From Enterovibrio coralii (lineage in GTDB: Bacteria > Pseudomonadota > Gammaproteobacteria > Enterobacterales > Vibrionaceae), in assembly GCF_001559595.1 (NCBI RefSeq), contig NZ_LNTY01000049.1:98321-162320 (forward strand): a stretch of 64,000 nucleotides of DNA, read 5' to 3'. The first letter of the stretch is position 1. Each line of letters opens with the position of its first letter. This document shows positions 38,273-47,803 of the stretch, in pieces. Both the position numbers and the translations under genes were made by a program. A model generated the notes under the pieces. It was not told where the DNA came from, did no database searches, and saw nothing but the letters and a program-made list of their open reading frames with translations.

Positions 38273-38992
38273 ATGATTGATTTTTGGCCATTGATTGGCA
38301 TTGTGATTATAACGGTAGGGTTAGCGTTAAAACTGAACACTCTACTCGTTATCTTGGTTGCTGGCGTGTCAACTGGCTTAGTCGCCGATATAGCGGTAAT
38401 GGACATCCTTTCTATTTTAGGTCAATCCTTCACCCAAAACCGCTACATGTCTCTTTTCATCCTTATCCTTCCAATGATTGGTATCCTTGAGCGCTTCGGC
38501 CTGCGTCAACGTGCAGAGCAAATGATCGGCTCAATGAAAAAAGCCTCTGTAAGCAAGATTCTGATGACCTATTTGCTGTTGCGTAAAGTCACGAACGGCA
38601 TGGGTCTGAGTATTGGTGGCCATCCAGCAATGATTCGTCCGTTGATTGCGCCTATGGCGGAAGCAGCGGCAGAGAAAGAGTCACCAAACCTTTCTGACGA
38701 AAAACGTCAATCCATTCGCGCATTGTCTGCGGCGAGTGAAAACTTCGGTAACTTCTTCAGTCAGCTACTGTTCATCGGTACCGGTGGTATCTTGCTGATC
38801 AAAGGCGTAATGACAGACAACAACTTGGATGTGAAGCTGGAAACCATGGCGTTGTGGGCACTGCCAACAGCCATCGCGTCTTTCGTGGTGTTCGTCATCT
38901 TCAGCAAAATCACAGAAGCGCGCCTTCTGAAATCGCAAAGCAATAACGATGCATCAGTGGCTGCAAACGCTGACGCACAAAAAGAAGGGTAA
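38273..38992 (+). CDS. DUF969 membrane protein, putative transporter subunit
   Basis: A 239-residue integral membrane protein of the DUF969 family. It starts MIDFWPLIGIVIITVGLALKLNTLLVILVAGV and contains LPMIGILERFGLRQRAEQMIG and ASENFGNFFSQLLFIGTGGILLI. It forms a strict pair with DUF979 (next gene, five bases away) and a pyrrolidone-carboxylate peptidase. Such triads suggest a two-component importer for pyroglutamyl compounds or 5-oxoproline. The transport role is inferred from context and topology. Confidence 0.9.
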   Translation: MIDFWPLIGIVIITVGLALKLNTLLVILVAGVSTGLVADIAVMDILSILGQSFTQNRYMSLFILILPMIGILERFGLRQRAEQMIGSMKKASVSKILMTYLLLRKVTNGMGLSIGGHPAMIRPLIAPMAEAAAEKESPNLSDEKRQSIRALSAASENFGNFFSQLLFIGTGGILLIKGVMTDNNLDVKLETMALWALPTAIASFVVFVIFSKITEARLLKSQSNNDASVAANADAQKEG

Positions 38993-38997
38993 GCACC

Positions 38998-39903
38998 ATG
39001 TTGGAATATATCTATCAAACCACGGGTTTGTTGCTGCTTGCTTTCTCTTTCCAAACCTTCTTGGACAAAGAAAACCCGAAACGCCTAGGTACTGGCCTGT
39101 TCTGGCTTATTTATGGCGTGACGTTCATCTTTGGCGCAATGATCCCGAACTGGGTGACAGGCTTGATGGTTCTGGCACTAACTGCTCTGGCAGCAGGTGG
39201 ATTCATGGGTGTGGGCAACTACGGCACCACGAAAGATGAAGAACGTCAAAAGACCGCATCTGTACTGAAAAACAAACTGTTTATCCCTGCGGCTATTGTG
39301 CCAGTAGGTACGGTTGCCATCAGCCAGTTTACGTCTCTGGGCGCGCTGGTGGGTTTGGGCTTGGCATCGATCGCTTCGATTATCGTTGCGCTGATGATCA
39401 CCAAGAGCAAACCAATGCACAGCCTGAGCGAAGGTCGTCGTCTGATTGACTCGATCGGTTGGGCGGCAATTTTGTCGCAATTCCTTGCTGCACTGGGTTA
39501 CCTGTTCAATCAGGCGGGTGTGGGCGATACCGTTGCACAAATCGTCAAGATGATGATTCCGGAAAACATGTTGCTGATCAACGTGATTGCCTACTGTGCA
39601 GGTATGATGATTTTCACTGTGGTCATGGGCAACGCTTTTGCGGCATTTGCTGTAATCACCACAGGTATTGGTATTCCGTTGCTGGTACTGGAGTTTGGCG
39701 GTAATGCGGCAATCATCGGTGTTCTGGGTATGCTGTCTGGCTACTGCGGTACCTTGATGACGCCAATGGCGGCAAACTTCAACGTGGTTCCAGCAGCACT
39801 GCTTGAACTGAAAAACAAGCACCACGTTATTATGATGCAGGTGATTCCTGGTCTGATCATCCTTGCATTTAACATCTTCGTTATGTACAGCTTTGCATTC
39901 TGA
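38998..39903 (+). CDS. DUF979 membrane protein, putative transporter subunit
   Basis: A 301-residue integral membrane protein of the DUF979 family with about eight to nine helices. Blocks include [57 protein letters not shown] and [20 protein letters not shown]. The conserved [11 protein letters not shown] and [19 protein letters not shown] stretches resemble substrate loops of ion-coupled carriers. It is cotranscribed with DUF969 and pcp, eight bases upstream of the latter. Confidence 0.9.
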   Translation: MLEYIYQTTGLLLLAFSFQTFLDKENPKRLGTGLFWLIYGVTFIFGAMIPNWVTGLMVLALTALAAGGFMGVGNYGTTKDEERQKTASVLKNKLFIPAAIVPVGTVAISQFTSLGALVGLGLASIASIIVALMITKSKPMHSLSEGRRLIDSIGWAAILSQFLAALGYLFNQAGVGDTVAQIVKMMIPENMLLINVIAYCAGMMIFTVVMGNAFAAFAVITTGIGIPLLVLEFGGNAAIIGVLGMLSGYCGTLMTPMAANFNVVPAALLELKNKHHVIMMQVIPGLIILAFNIFVMYSFAF

Positions 39904-39911
39904 GGAAAGCG

Positions 39912-40549
39912 ATGAAAAAAATTCTAATTACTGGTTTTGAACCGTTTGGTGGCGCAGCTATCAACCCAGCTCTGGAAGCGGTGAAAAAGCTAGAAGGTGT
40001 GAAACTTGAAGGCGGTGAAATCGTTACCTGTGAAGTGCCGGTAACGCGTTATGAAGCGATTAAAGCGGTAACAGCGGCAATCGAACTACACAAACCAAGC
40101 TACGTGATCACTGTTGGTCAGGCAGCTGGTCGTGCATCGATTACCCCTGAGCGCGTGGCGATCAACGTGGATGATTTCCGTATTCCAGACAACGGTGGCA
40201 ATCAACCAATTGATGAGCCAATCGTAGAAGACGGCCCAGACGCGTACTTCACCACATTGCCAATTAAGGCAATCACCAAAGCACTGCAAGACAGCGGCAT
40301 TCCATGTCAGGTGTCTAACACTGCAGGTACATTTGTTTGTAACCACGTGTTCTATGGCGTGCAGCACTTCCTACGCGAGACGGATATCGGCCATGGTTTC
40401 ATCATATCCCTCTGCTGCCAGAGCAAGCTGCGGCTACTGATCAGGCTTCTATGTCACTGGAAACCATCGTTGAAGGTCTGCGTGTCGCAGCACAAGCAAC
40501 GCTGACAAACAAAAAAGACGCAGTGATTGGTGCGGGTCAAATTTGCTAA
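39912..40549 (+). CDS. pcp: Pyrrolidone-carboxylate peptidase (frameshift as sequenced)
   Basis: Repaired length is 212 residues, normal for Pcp (about 215). The enzyme removes N-terminal pyroglutamate from peptides. The signature starts [24 protein letters not shown]. The catalytic Glu lies in [17 protein letters not shown] and the Cys in [14 protein letters not shown]. The catalytic His belongs to [11 protein letters not shown]. One missing C near 40403 (ATCAT for ATCCAT) destroys this His codon and shifts the frame; restoring it yields an intact C-terminus to AGQIC. As sequenced the gene would be inactive. It is the third gene of the DUF969-DUF979-pcp operon, with GAGGAAAG before its ATG. 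Confidence 0.9.
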
Positions 40550-40567
40550 TACGCAAAATTGATTAGG

Positions 40568-40596
40568 AAAAGCCGGGCGGTTGCTCGGCTTTTTTG
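40568..40596 (+). terminator. Terminator of the DUF969-DUF979-pcp operon
   Basis: AAAAGCCG / CGGCTTTTTT hairpin with a 10-base loop, 18 bases after the pcp stop. Confidence 0.85.
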
Positions 40597-40668
40597 TATC
40601 CGTAGCATCTAGACAAAGCTTGAGTATAATCCTGACATCGACTGAAACACACAAAATGTGGCTTGCAT

Positions 40669-41124
40669 ATGAACGCTCAACTGCTGACTGCCTATCGCGG
40701 TGAAATCTACGGTATCGCCTTCTTTTCTTACTTCGCCAAAAACTACGCCGACAAATCACGCCAAACCTTATGGCAAACCCTGATTGAAGTGGAAACCTTA
40801 ACGGCAAACCTGCTTGAGCCACACTTACGCACCGCGTTTATCCCTTTCAAAAGAGACGACGTGGAAATGCAGGCAAAGGGTATTGTTGATGCTGAAAAAT
40901 GGATTGCGATGCCTTGGGATGAACTCACTGAAACCCTCACAGATTGGGTAGAGCCTTACGAAGTGAAATACCGAGAATGGGCGATGGAGTCCGAGAACAA
41001 CCAAGACGCCTATGCATTGATTGCCGATCATGAAACCGCGATATTTGATTGCTGGAAAGCCTTCAAAGATGGTGAGGATGGCGAGAAATTTCTGCGAATC
41101 TTTATCCAACAATATTCTGCCTAA
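40669..41124 (+). CDS. Conserved hypothetical protein, possibly ferritin-like helical fold
   Basis: A 151-residue soluble, helical, acidic protein. Spaced patterns such as YRGEIYGIAFFSYFAKNY, TLWQTLIEVETLTANLLEPHL and ALIADHETAIFDCWKAF place Glu and His residues as in four-helix ferritin-like bundles. I do not recognise a named family, and metal binding is a guess. The start is ATG 40669; an upstream in-frame TTG is less likely. The gene is monocistronic. Confidence 0.65.
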   Translation: MNAQLLTAYRGEIYGIAFFSYFAKNYADKSRQTLWQTLIEVETLTANLLEPHLRTAFIPFKRDDVEMQAKGIVDAEKWIAMPWDELTETLTDWVEPYEVKYREWAMESENNQDAYALIADHETAIFDCWKAFKDGEDGEKFLRIFIQQYSA

Positions 41125-41272
41125 ACCTTCTTTCTCAGAATGGAATCTGGCGCACGAACCGTGATGAAAAATCCGTAGGGCGTTGAGTGACCCAAGACTA
41201 AAATGGCGGCCTTCAACATAACAGGTTGGCGCGCCTTTCTAGTTTCTGTCGCGGCCAAAGAAAAGGATGAAC

Positions 41273-42262
41273 ATGTTTAGACGTAAGCTTGCTGTTTTGG
41301 TGGGGTGCCTGTCGTTTGGTGTAAATGCGGCTGGGTACGATTTGGTGACATTGGGAAGTAAAGGTGGCATTCAAGACGGTAATCTCACCGCGTTTATGCT
41401 GAAAAGCGACCAAGACGATAACTACGTGATGCTGGATGCAGGTTCTGTTGTTAACGGCTTGATTGTCTCTGATGAAAAGGGGGCGTTTTCTGATATCAAG
41501 GTGCCAGAAACCTCGCCCTACACCAAAGTGGGTTACCTACTAAAAGAACGCATCAAAGGTTACTTCATCAGCCATGCTCACTTAGACCACGTAGCAGGAA
41601 TGATCATCAGTTCGCCAGATGACAGCAACAAGCCAATCTATGCCTTGTCTGCGACCAATGACGACCTGCAAAATAACTACTTCAACTGGTCAGCATGGCC
41701 AAACTTTGGCAATGAAGGTAAAGGCTTCAAACTCAGCAAGTACACCTATACCGATTTACCCGAAGCACAATGGCAGCCTGTGGCAGGCACAAGCTTAAAC
41801 GTCAAAGCCATGCCCCTCTCGCACTCTGGTGGTCTATCGACAGCATTCGTGATGAAAGATACCGATGGCGATATGTTTGCTTACTTTGGTGACACAGGAC
41901 CGGATGCGGTAGAGAAAAGCGATGCGCTAAAAAAGGTGTGGTCGTCGCTCTCAGAGCATGTCAAAAACGACAAGCTCAAAGGCATCGTCATTGAAGTCTC
42001 CTTCCGCAACGAAACCCCAGATAAACAATTGTTCGGTCACCTGACGCCTAAATGGTTGCTCGAAGAACTGAAGACGCTGGAAAGCTTGAGCGGAAAAGGC
42101 AGTTTGAAAGGTTTAGATGTTGTCATCAGCCACATCAAATACAGTTTGAAAAAGGGTGAGTCCCCTGAAACCATCATCAAACGCCAGCTTGAAGAAGCCA
42201 ACACCTTAGGCGTGAATTTCCACTTCCCACAGCAAGGCGACACGCTAAGTTTCGCGCCCTAG
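41273..42262 (+). CDS. cpdP: CpdP-like periplasmic class II 3',5'-cyclic-nucleotide phosphodiesterase
   Basis: A 329-residue exported metallo-beta-lactamase-fold enzyme. The signal peptide is MFRRKLAVLVGCLSFGVNAA. The class II phosphodiesterase metal motif HAHLDHVAGM lies near residue 100; PLSHSGGLSTAFVM, FGDTGPD and VVISHIKY follow. The periplasmic CpdP enzyme of Aliivibrio fischeri, which lets the cell use extracellular cAMP, is the known example. ATG 41273 is preferred over 41267 because AAGGA overlaps the earlier codon and sits five bases before the later one. Confidence 0.9.
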   Translation: MFRRKLAVLVGCLSFGVNAAGYDLVTLGSKGGIQDGNLTAFMLKSDQDDNYVMLDAGSVVNGLIVSDEKGAFSDIKVPETSPYTKVGYLLKERIKGYFISHAHLDHVAGMIISSPDDSNKPIYALSATNDDLQNNYFNWSAWPNFGNEGKGFKLSKYTYTDLPEAQWQPVAGTSLNVKAMPLSHSGGLSTAFVMKDTDGDMFAYFGDTGPDAVEKSDALKKVWSSLSEHVKNDKLKGIVIEVSFRNETPDKQLFGHLTPKWLLEELKTLESLSGKGSLKGLDVVISHIKYSLKKGESPETIIKRQLEEANTLGVNFHFPQQGDTLSFAP

Positions 42263-42627
42263 GCTGGGGCTACTACAAGTCACAGCTCGTCAAGAGAGCG
42301 CAAAGGCAAAGTGCGGAGGCTGAAATACCTGATTATTGATGCCTCCGACCTAAGTAATCCGGCGCACTAAGCACAACAATCAAGTGACTAACAACAACGA
42401 GAGAGTGTACGTAGTCTGATTACGATAAAGCACCCTTCTATTTACTCTTCTCATAGCGGAAAAGTGTTAGTTATAAAATAGTCTTTATCTCACTCATATA
42501 TTTTTTTAATCAAGCTAGTGGTGTTGTGGTTGTTTTTTAAACACTTGAGTGTTTCGACGTATTTTTAAATATTTCATTGGGACTATTCGCTGATACTATT
42601 TCAAAAATTTCTTTTTGAATCAATGCA
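42263..42627. other. AT-rich intergenic region upstream of the unknown gene pair
   Basis: 365 bases that become distinctly A+T rich after about 42440, with many T and A runs. It presumably holds the promoter of the pair at 42628-45043. No repeat, tRNA or integrase remnant was seen. Confidence 0.45.
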
Positions 42628-44418
42628 ATGTTAAAAATATTAATCTTAGCTGTTACGGTTCTATATCTATTTGTTAGGCAGCGCACTAAAAAGAAAGTGG
42701 GTGTCCACAATCATATTCGACGCTTTGCGCTTCTCATTTGGTTAGGCGTAATGTTAGTTATTTTTGCACTTGCCTTTGGTCCAGAGAAATATCTTATCTA
42801 TGCCGACAGCCTCAATACTACTCAAGTGAAAGGTAACCCCGTCGTCTTTGCGTGGGAACAGTTCAGGCCTTTACCAATAGAAGTATTTGCTAAGCCAGTT
42901 TTCCTGAATTCAGATTTCCAACAAGTTTACGATGTGCCAAAACAGCTAGTTGCAGGGCTAGCAGAGCGCTTCCCTTATCAGAGCGGTTTTAGTCCTGTTT
43001 ACTTTGTGGTTTATCTTTTTTCCATGTTATCGGTTCTAGCGGTATTTTCTCGCCATCACGCGATCACACAGCGTTGGGAAGATGCTAAACGACTTGATAC
43101 GGTTGGTGGGTATAAACATTTCCTTGATTGGGCTAATGGCAACTTCGTACGACGTTTTTATACTCGTGACGAACAAGCAATGGCTGAAGAATACATGCAA
43201 AGTATTCGCCAGCGCGCAGTATTAAAATTAGACACCTACTACAAAGGTTTTCAGCAAGCCGGTGTGAAGCCGCACTTTCTCAGCATTGCTAAAAAGCTAT
43301 CTAATTCAGGTAAGCGAGCACTGTCTGTGCGTGTTAAATATGATGGGCACAATCAGACTAAGTTTGATATTTCGACGTTTTATACCCAACCATTAGGGCT
43401 ATATCACAAGGAACCGTTAACGGAATTACCAGAGAAAATTTTGGCAAACATGTTGGTTGATCAAGAGAGAAAGCACCAACTACTTTACGATTACTCGATG
43501 CAGTTTCTCAAAGAGTGCCCGTATTACAACCTCGGCACATCTGTTTCCATGCTGCCATACAGCCAGCCTTATCTGACGTTTCTGCCTCCATCACCAGACT
43601 ACGCAGAAGAATCAATTACAAAGTCAGTAAACGAGGCGATGGCTGAAGGCATTCGAAAATTTGCTGGGCAAGAACTTCTCACTATTTCCAGCAGCGCAAC
43701 AGATGCAGTGTTGGAAATGGATTTTAACTGTTTTGTTCTATCGCCTTTTCACACCATGAGCCCTCCTTATGGTTGGAAACGGACTGCTGGAATGGGTGCT
43801 GGTGCTGGCTATAAACCATGCATAATTGCAGGAGAGGAGAAGGATGGCGGAGCCGTGACGACATATTCTCTAGGTATGCTAATTATTTGTCGTTTGGTCA
43901 TTGATGGTGAGACAGTTGACGAGTTCAAACACGTAGCCTTTCCCGACAGGGACTATATATCTACAACAAGCTTTCCCGGCAGAGAAATCCCGAGCAAAGA
44001 TGCGGTAGAAAAGAATTTGTTTGATGCCAATGGACAATCTTGTATTAACAGTTGGTTTGCGCAAATGATGGGGATTTCGGCAGATACCATTAACAAATCA
44101 AGGCTAAAAATAGACAAGAAGACATTTGCATCTATCCACGCAGCAGAAGGGGCGTTGAATCAAATCAACGAACAAATCGAGACGGCCTTGAGAGATGAAG
44201 GTTTGTCTGAACTGTTGAACAAGTCGTCCGAAGAGCTATATCGCCTCAATCAAGGCATCATCGATAGTTATATTCACTCAATGGTTGAATCCGCTGGCCA
44301 GCAGGAAGTGCTCGCACATCTTTTGGAAAACTATGCTGATCTCATCCCAGTACCAGATATTCTCGGAGATGTTATAGCAACTGCGGTAGAAGCTACGGTG
44401 GAGTTAAATAATGCGTAA
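42628..44418 (+). CDS. Large membrane-anchored protein of unknown function
   Basis: A 596-residue protein I cannot assign. Residues 1-15 and about 31-50 (FALLIWLGVMLVIFALAFG) are membrane helices, and a third (PVYFVVYLFSMLSVLAVF) lies near 123-140. The remaining 450 residues are probably cytoplasmic. They contain a charged helical part, a glycine-rich stretch (RTAGMGAGAGYKPCIIAGEEKDGGAVTTY) and a C-terminal helical region with a hydrophobic end. Base composition is more A+T rich than that of the neighbours, and no strong ribosome-binding site is visible. The stop overlaps the next gene by eight bases, so the two form an operon. Horizontal acquisition is likely; a defence or toxin role is only speculation. 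Confidence 0.75.
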   Translation: MLKILILAVTVLYLFVRQRTKKKVGVHNHIRRFALLIWLGVMLVIFALAFGPEKYLIYADSLNTTQVKGNPVVFAWEQFRPLPIEVFAKPVFLNSDFQQVYDVPKQLVAGLAERFPYQSGFSPVYFVVYLFSMLSVLAVFSRHHAITQRWEDAKRLDTVGGYKHFLDWANGNFVRRFYTRDEQAMAEEYMQSIRQRAVLKLDTYYKGFQQAGVKPHFLSIAKKLSNSGKRALSVRVKYDGHNQTKFDISTFYTQPLGLYHKEPLTELPEKILANMLVDQERKHQLLYDYSMQFLKECPYYNLGTSVSMLPYSQPYLTFLPPSPDYAEESITKSVNEAMAEGIRKFAGQELLTISSSATDAVLEMDFNCFVLSPFHTMSPPYGWKRTAGMGAGAGYKPCIIAGEEKDGGAVTTYSLGMLIICRLVIDGETVDEFKHVAFPDRDYISTTSFPGREIPSKDAVEKNLFDANGQSCINSWFAQMMGISADTINKSRLKIDKKTFASIHAAEGALNQINEQIETALRDEGLSELLNKSSEELYRLNQGIIDSYIHSMVESAGQQEVLAHLLENYADLIPVPDILGDVIATAVEATVELNNA

Positions 44419-45043
44419 GTGGGTTCTCTTTACTCTATGTGTGATGGTGACAAACCAAGTATCTGCTTCAGCGCTCAATGACATTAAAGATAGTGCGAAA
44501 GAATCAGTATTTGCCGAAGCGGCTGCATGGTTAGCAGCAGTTCCGGGTGTCGATTTATTGGAAAGAAAGATTGAAGCGAATAAATATCGAATTGTGTCCG
44601 CTACGCCAGCAGCAGGCACACTGAAGATAGATTCGGATACCAAAGCACAATTCCGTATTTACTTTGGTAACACTAGGTTAGGGCTGTCGGTATTTGACAA
44701 TGCTACCTTGCCCGCTATTAGCTATCGTCTAGTAGCCGAGCAGGATACGCATCGTGAACTGAATCCTCGCGTAGAGCGCAAAATCGAGGTTCGTAAAGGC
44801 TTGCAGGTCGAAGAAAATGTCACATTCTGGCCGAGAAACGAAAAAACCTTCCCTCTGGAAATAAAGACGTATCCCGAGGCAAAACGAATTAGGATTATGA
44901 ATATTGTGGACCGCTACGAGCCGGGGATGATGCTCAAAAAGGGACGTTACGATATTGAAGTTTTGTTCTGGAATGAAAAGTCGCCACGACGGTTAACGTT
45001 CACACTCAATGATGACCAGCAAACGTTATCGGTATATCAGTAG
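44411..45043 (+). CDS. Exported protein of unknown function, partner of the gene at 42628
   Basis: A 210-residue protein with a signal peptide (MRKWVLFTLCVMVTNQVSASA). The mature part starts with an amphipathic helix (LNDIKDSAKESVFAEAAAWLAAVPG). It then reads as beta-strand rich (AQFRIYFGNTRLGLSVF, YDIEVLFWNEKSPRRLTFTL), with an Ig-like feel. I do not recognise a family. The start lies inside the end of the upstream gene, indicating translational coupling and a shared function across the inner membrane. A terminator follows 44 bases after the stop. Confidence 0.72.
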   Translation: MRKWVLFTLCVMVTNQVSASALNDIKDSAKESVFAEAAAWLAAVPGVDLLERKIEANKYRIVSATPAAGTLKIDSDTKAQFRIYFGNTRLGLSVFDNATLPAISYRLVAEQDTHRELNPRVERKIEVRKGLQVEENVTFWPRNEKTFPLEIKTYPEAKRIRIMNIVDRYEPGMMLKKGRYDIEVLFWNEKSPRRLTFTLNDDQQTLSVYQ

Positions 45044-45086
45044 TAATCAAGCAAATCGTTAGAACGTAACTTGCTCACCTCAAACT

Positions 45087-45115
45087 AAAATGTCCTGCAA
45101 AAGCGGGACATTTTT
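45087..45115 (+). terminator. Terminator of the unknown gene pair
   Basis: AAAATGTCCTGC / GCGGGACATTTTT stem with a G-T pair, A loop and T-run. Confidence 0.88.
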
Positions 45116-45297
45116 AAATGCGTACTCTTCATCCTCGTCAATCTCATGGTGTAAATGATATTCCAAACCCTCAACTCAGAAGTGACGAGAATTCACTTCT
45201 GGTTATATCACTTAGCCGTTAAAGTTCGTCCTGTAGGATCAACGAGGGGCGAGCTAACCAACATCAATTAGCCCCGATAATGCATGGCTTAGATAAA

Positions 45298-45855
45298 ATG
45301 ACCGAATTCGAAAAAATGATGGCGGGTGAAGACTTTGACGGTGGCGATCAGAGTGTTGATGCTGTCCGTAACAACGCTGCGACTTTGCTACAAACCTTGA
45401 ATCAAACCATTGATGGAAAAAAGCGTAGCGAATTACTCAGCCAACTGATGGGTGAGATTCCTTCATCTTCTATCATCCGTTCGCCGTTCTACTGTGAGTT
45501 TGGTAAGACGATCTCTATTGGCGAAGGGACTTTCATCAACATGAACGTGACGATGCTTGATGGCGCAAAAATCAATATCGGCAAGAATGTGCTGATTGGC
45601 CCGAATACCCAGTTTTACACGGCGAGCCATTCACTGAACTATCTGGAGCGTCGTCAATGGGAAACGTATTGCAAACCAATCACGGTTGAAGATGACGTAT
45701 GGATTGGTGGCAACGTGGTGATTAACCAAGGCGTCACGATCGGTGCGCGTTCAGTGATCGCGGCTAACTCTGTTGTAAACTCGGATGTCCCACCCGATAG
45801 CCTTTACGGTGGCACACCGGCGAAGTTGATTCGTCATATCGACGAAAACCACTAA
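45298..45855 (+). CDS. maa: Maltose/galactoside O-acetyltransferase-like hexapeptide-repeat protein
   Basis: A 185-residue left-handed beta-helix acetyltransferase. It begins MTEFEKMMAGEDFDGGD like Maa/NodL proteins. The hexapeptide core includes INIGKNVLIGPNTQFYTASHSL (catalytic His in the ASH segment) and VEDDVWIGGNVVINQGVTIGARSVIAANSVV. It ends with the usual GGTPAKLIRHI. The enzyme transfers acetyl groups from acetyl-CoA to sugars. The start at 45298 is chosen by homology over ATG 45280; neither has a clear ribosome-binding site. Confidence 0.88.
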   Translation: MTEFEKMMAGEDFDGGDQSVDAVRNNAATLLQTLNQTIDGKKRSELLSQLMGEIPSSSIIRSPFYCEFGKTISIGEGTFINMNVTMLDGAKINIGKNVLIGPNTQFYTASHSLNYLERRQWETYCKPITVEDDVWIGGNVVINQGVTIGARSVIAANSVVNSDVPPDSLYGGTPAKLIRHIDENH

Positions 45856-45877
45856 AACAGCGTGTTATCGCAATCAG

Positions 45878-45905
45878 AAAACCACTGCTACGTGCAGTGG
45901 TTTTT
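45878..45905 (+). terminator. Terminator after the acetyltransferase gene
   Basis: AAAACCACTGC-TACGT-GCAGTGGTTTT hairpin with a T-run. Confidence 0.92.
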
Positions 45906-45954
45906 GCGTTTAAGGCCTAGTAAACCGTTAGTGGAGAACGGGCATCGCCCAGCA

Positions 45955-46263
45955 TTAACGCTCTTCTGGCTTGATATGCTTTGCCGTTGCGGCAAATGCT
46001 CTCAATTCTTCTATTGAATACTTTGTGTGTACACGTTCGGTGGACGGCGGTTGATGCCCAATGCTAAGTCCCGGGCGACGCGCGGTTTTGGGTCGAATGG
46101 GACGTGGCATAAATCCCCCGCCACAGTTTGGGCAGACGTTTTCGAGAACATCATCCACACACGGTTTGCAGAAAGTGCACTCATAGGTACAAATCATGGC
46201 TTCGGTGGAATCTGGCGGTAAGTCCTTATCGCAGCATTCGCAGTTGGGTCTGATTTCCAGCAT
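45955..46263 (-). CDS. DUF1272 zinc-ribbon protein
   Basis: A 102-residue protein. It begins MLEIRPNCECCDKDLPPDSTEAMICTYECTFCKPC, then VLENVCPNCGGGFMPRPIRP. Multiple CxxC pairs indicate one or two bound zinc ions, and the block is the DUF1272 signature. A C-terminal extension (HTKYSIEELRAFAATAKH) is specific to this copy or clade. The function is unknown. It is monocistronic. Confidence 0.9.
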   Translation of the reverse strand: MLEIRPNCECCDKDLPPDSTEAMICTYECTFCKPCVDDVLENVCPNCGGGFMPRPIRPKTARRPGLSIGHQPPSTERVHTKYSIEELRAFAATAKHIKPEER

Positions 46264-46523
46264 TTCTACTTTCCTTGTCGTCGCTAAATCTTGTCATTCA
46301 TCCTTTTATAACACGCGTTTATCGTTACACACTTTTCATTTCTATTCATCTTTTTGACTATATGGCTGCGTAAGTCGCCCCTCCTACCAAAGACCCGTTG
46401 TTTTCATTCCGTTTCTGAATTCTGCGAGTTTCTTCTGCTGGTTAGCATGTGTTGACGCTAACACGAGCAGCTCGCCACTCAGTATCAGAGCTGCTTTTAG
46501 CCCAAGCAGGAGTGCAATGCAGT

Positions 46524-47675
46524 ATGAATAAATATACAAAAGGAATATTGTCGCTGACGGCAATGCTTGCCGCGTCGAGCGGACAAGCAGCCGTAACTTT
46601 ATACGATGATGGCGACAGCACAGTGTCGACCGATTTGTTGATTAACGTGTTTTACACCCATTCAAGCAATGATCGATTGAAAGATGCCAATGACCCAAAC
46701 AGTGGGTTAGAAAGCCGCGATCAATCGCGTGTTCGCATCGGGTTTTTACCCAACTACATTGGGTTTAACTTCAACACGGATGCAAATGGTTTAAAAATAG
46801 GTGCGCGCTCATCGTTTTGGGTCACGCTGAATGACACCGACATCAACCGCGGTGCGGAAGGTCTAGGCACCCGTTCAGGCATTGATGTTCGCCAGTTCTA
46901 CGCAACCATTGATGCGGACTGGGGACAAATCTTGCTCGGTAAAGACTTTGGCTTGTTTTCTCGCAGTAACATCCTTACCGACGAGTTGTTGTTGGGGCAC
47001 GGACAAACCAGCGATTTTTACGGCTTGATTGATGGCGGTAACGTCTCGTTCGGCAATATTGGCGCGGGATATACCTACCCGTTTCCGAAAGCTCAAATCA
47101 CTTATCGAACGCCAGACTTATCGGGCTTTCAGGTTGCCGTTGGGGTGATGGACCCGAACAAGAAAAGCAAAACCAGCTCTGAAGATAACCCTCGATTCGA
47201 AAGTGAAATCTCATACACCAATCAATTTGATGACATCGGATTGAAAGCCTATCTCAACGGTGTCAAGCAAAGTTCTAAAGACAGTGCGGGCGAAACCAGC
47301 TCCAACGGTTTAGGTGGCGGTGTGCGTGTTGATGTGGCGGGTTTTGCGTTTAACGCATCTGGGTTTGAGAGCAAAGGGCTTGGCGATGTAGCCGGGCTAG
47401 ATCAAATCATCACGTCTGAAAACACCAAAACGAAAGGGTACTTGCTGCAAGGTTCTTACAGCTTTGGGCAAGAGCGCTTCGTGCTTTCCTACGGTAACTC
47501 AAAAGTGAAGACATCTGGTGTGCAGACGTTGGAATACGATAACGCTGCGTTTGCCTGGTTCCACACAGTGAATGACCACTTAACCTTGGTTGGCGAATAC
47601 AACCGCACTGAGGTGAATGAAGGTCGCACTGAGAAAAATGACACCATAGCCTTAGGGGTAGTCGTCACTTTCTAA
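46524..47675 (+). CDS. Gram-negative general porin
   Basis: A 383-residue outer-membrane protein. The signal peptide is MNKYTKGILSLTAMLAASSGQA. Alternating beta-strand sequence follows, with the constriction-loop region near GRDFGLFS-like GKDFGLFSRSNILTDELLLGHG. The C-terminus ends in ...VVVTF with the terminal Phe used for BAM-dependent assembly. It should form a 16-strand trimeric channel. The start at 46524 is chosen because the signal peptide begins there and AGGAG lies upstream. A terminator follows the gene. Confidence 0.88.
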   Translation: MNKYTKGILSLTAMLAASSGQAAVTLYDDGDSTVSTDLLINVFYTHSSNDRLKDANDPNSGLESRDQSRVRIGFLPNYIGFNFNTDANGLKIGARSSFWVTLNDTDINRGAEGLGTRSGIDVRQFYATIDADWGQILLGKDFGLFSRSNILTDELLLGHGQTSDFYGLIDGGNVSFGNIGAGYTYPFPKAQITYRTPDLSGFQVAVGVMDPNKKSKTSSEDNPRFESEISYTNQFDDIGLKAYLNGVKQSSKDSAGETSSNGLGGGVRVDVAGFAFNASGFESKGLGDVAGLDQIITSENTKTKGYLLQGSYSFGQERFVLSYGNSKVKTSGVQTLEYDNAAFAWFHTVNDHLTLVGEYNRTEVNEGRTEKNDTIALGVVVTF

Positions 47676-47767
47676 TCATGTTCATTTAATCTTTCTAGTC
47701 CCTTAACCACGCCTGTGGTTTAACACAAGCCTTATGTTTTTAGTGAGTGGGCATAAGCATGTGTTAA

Positions 47768-47800
47768 AAGCGCTAAGGCTGCCCTTAGCGCTTCTTTTTT
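47768..47800. terminator. Terminator between porin and exoprotein genes
   Basis: AAGCGCTAAGG / CCTTAGCGCTT perfect 11-bp stem with a T-rich tail, between convergent genes. Confidence 0.9.
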
Positions 47801-47803
47801 GGG

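Noticed and set aside
39178..39825. 215-codon antisense frame opposite the DUF979 gene
   Set aside because: A His/Gln-rich shadow of a membrane-protein coding strand without start signals.
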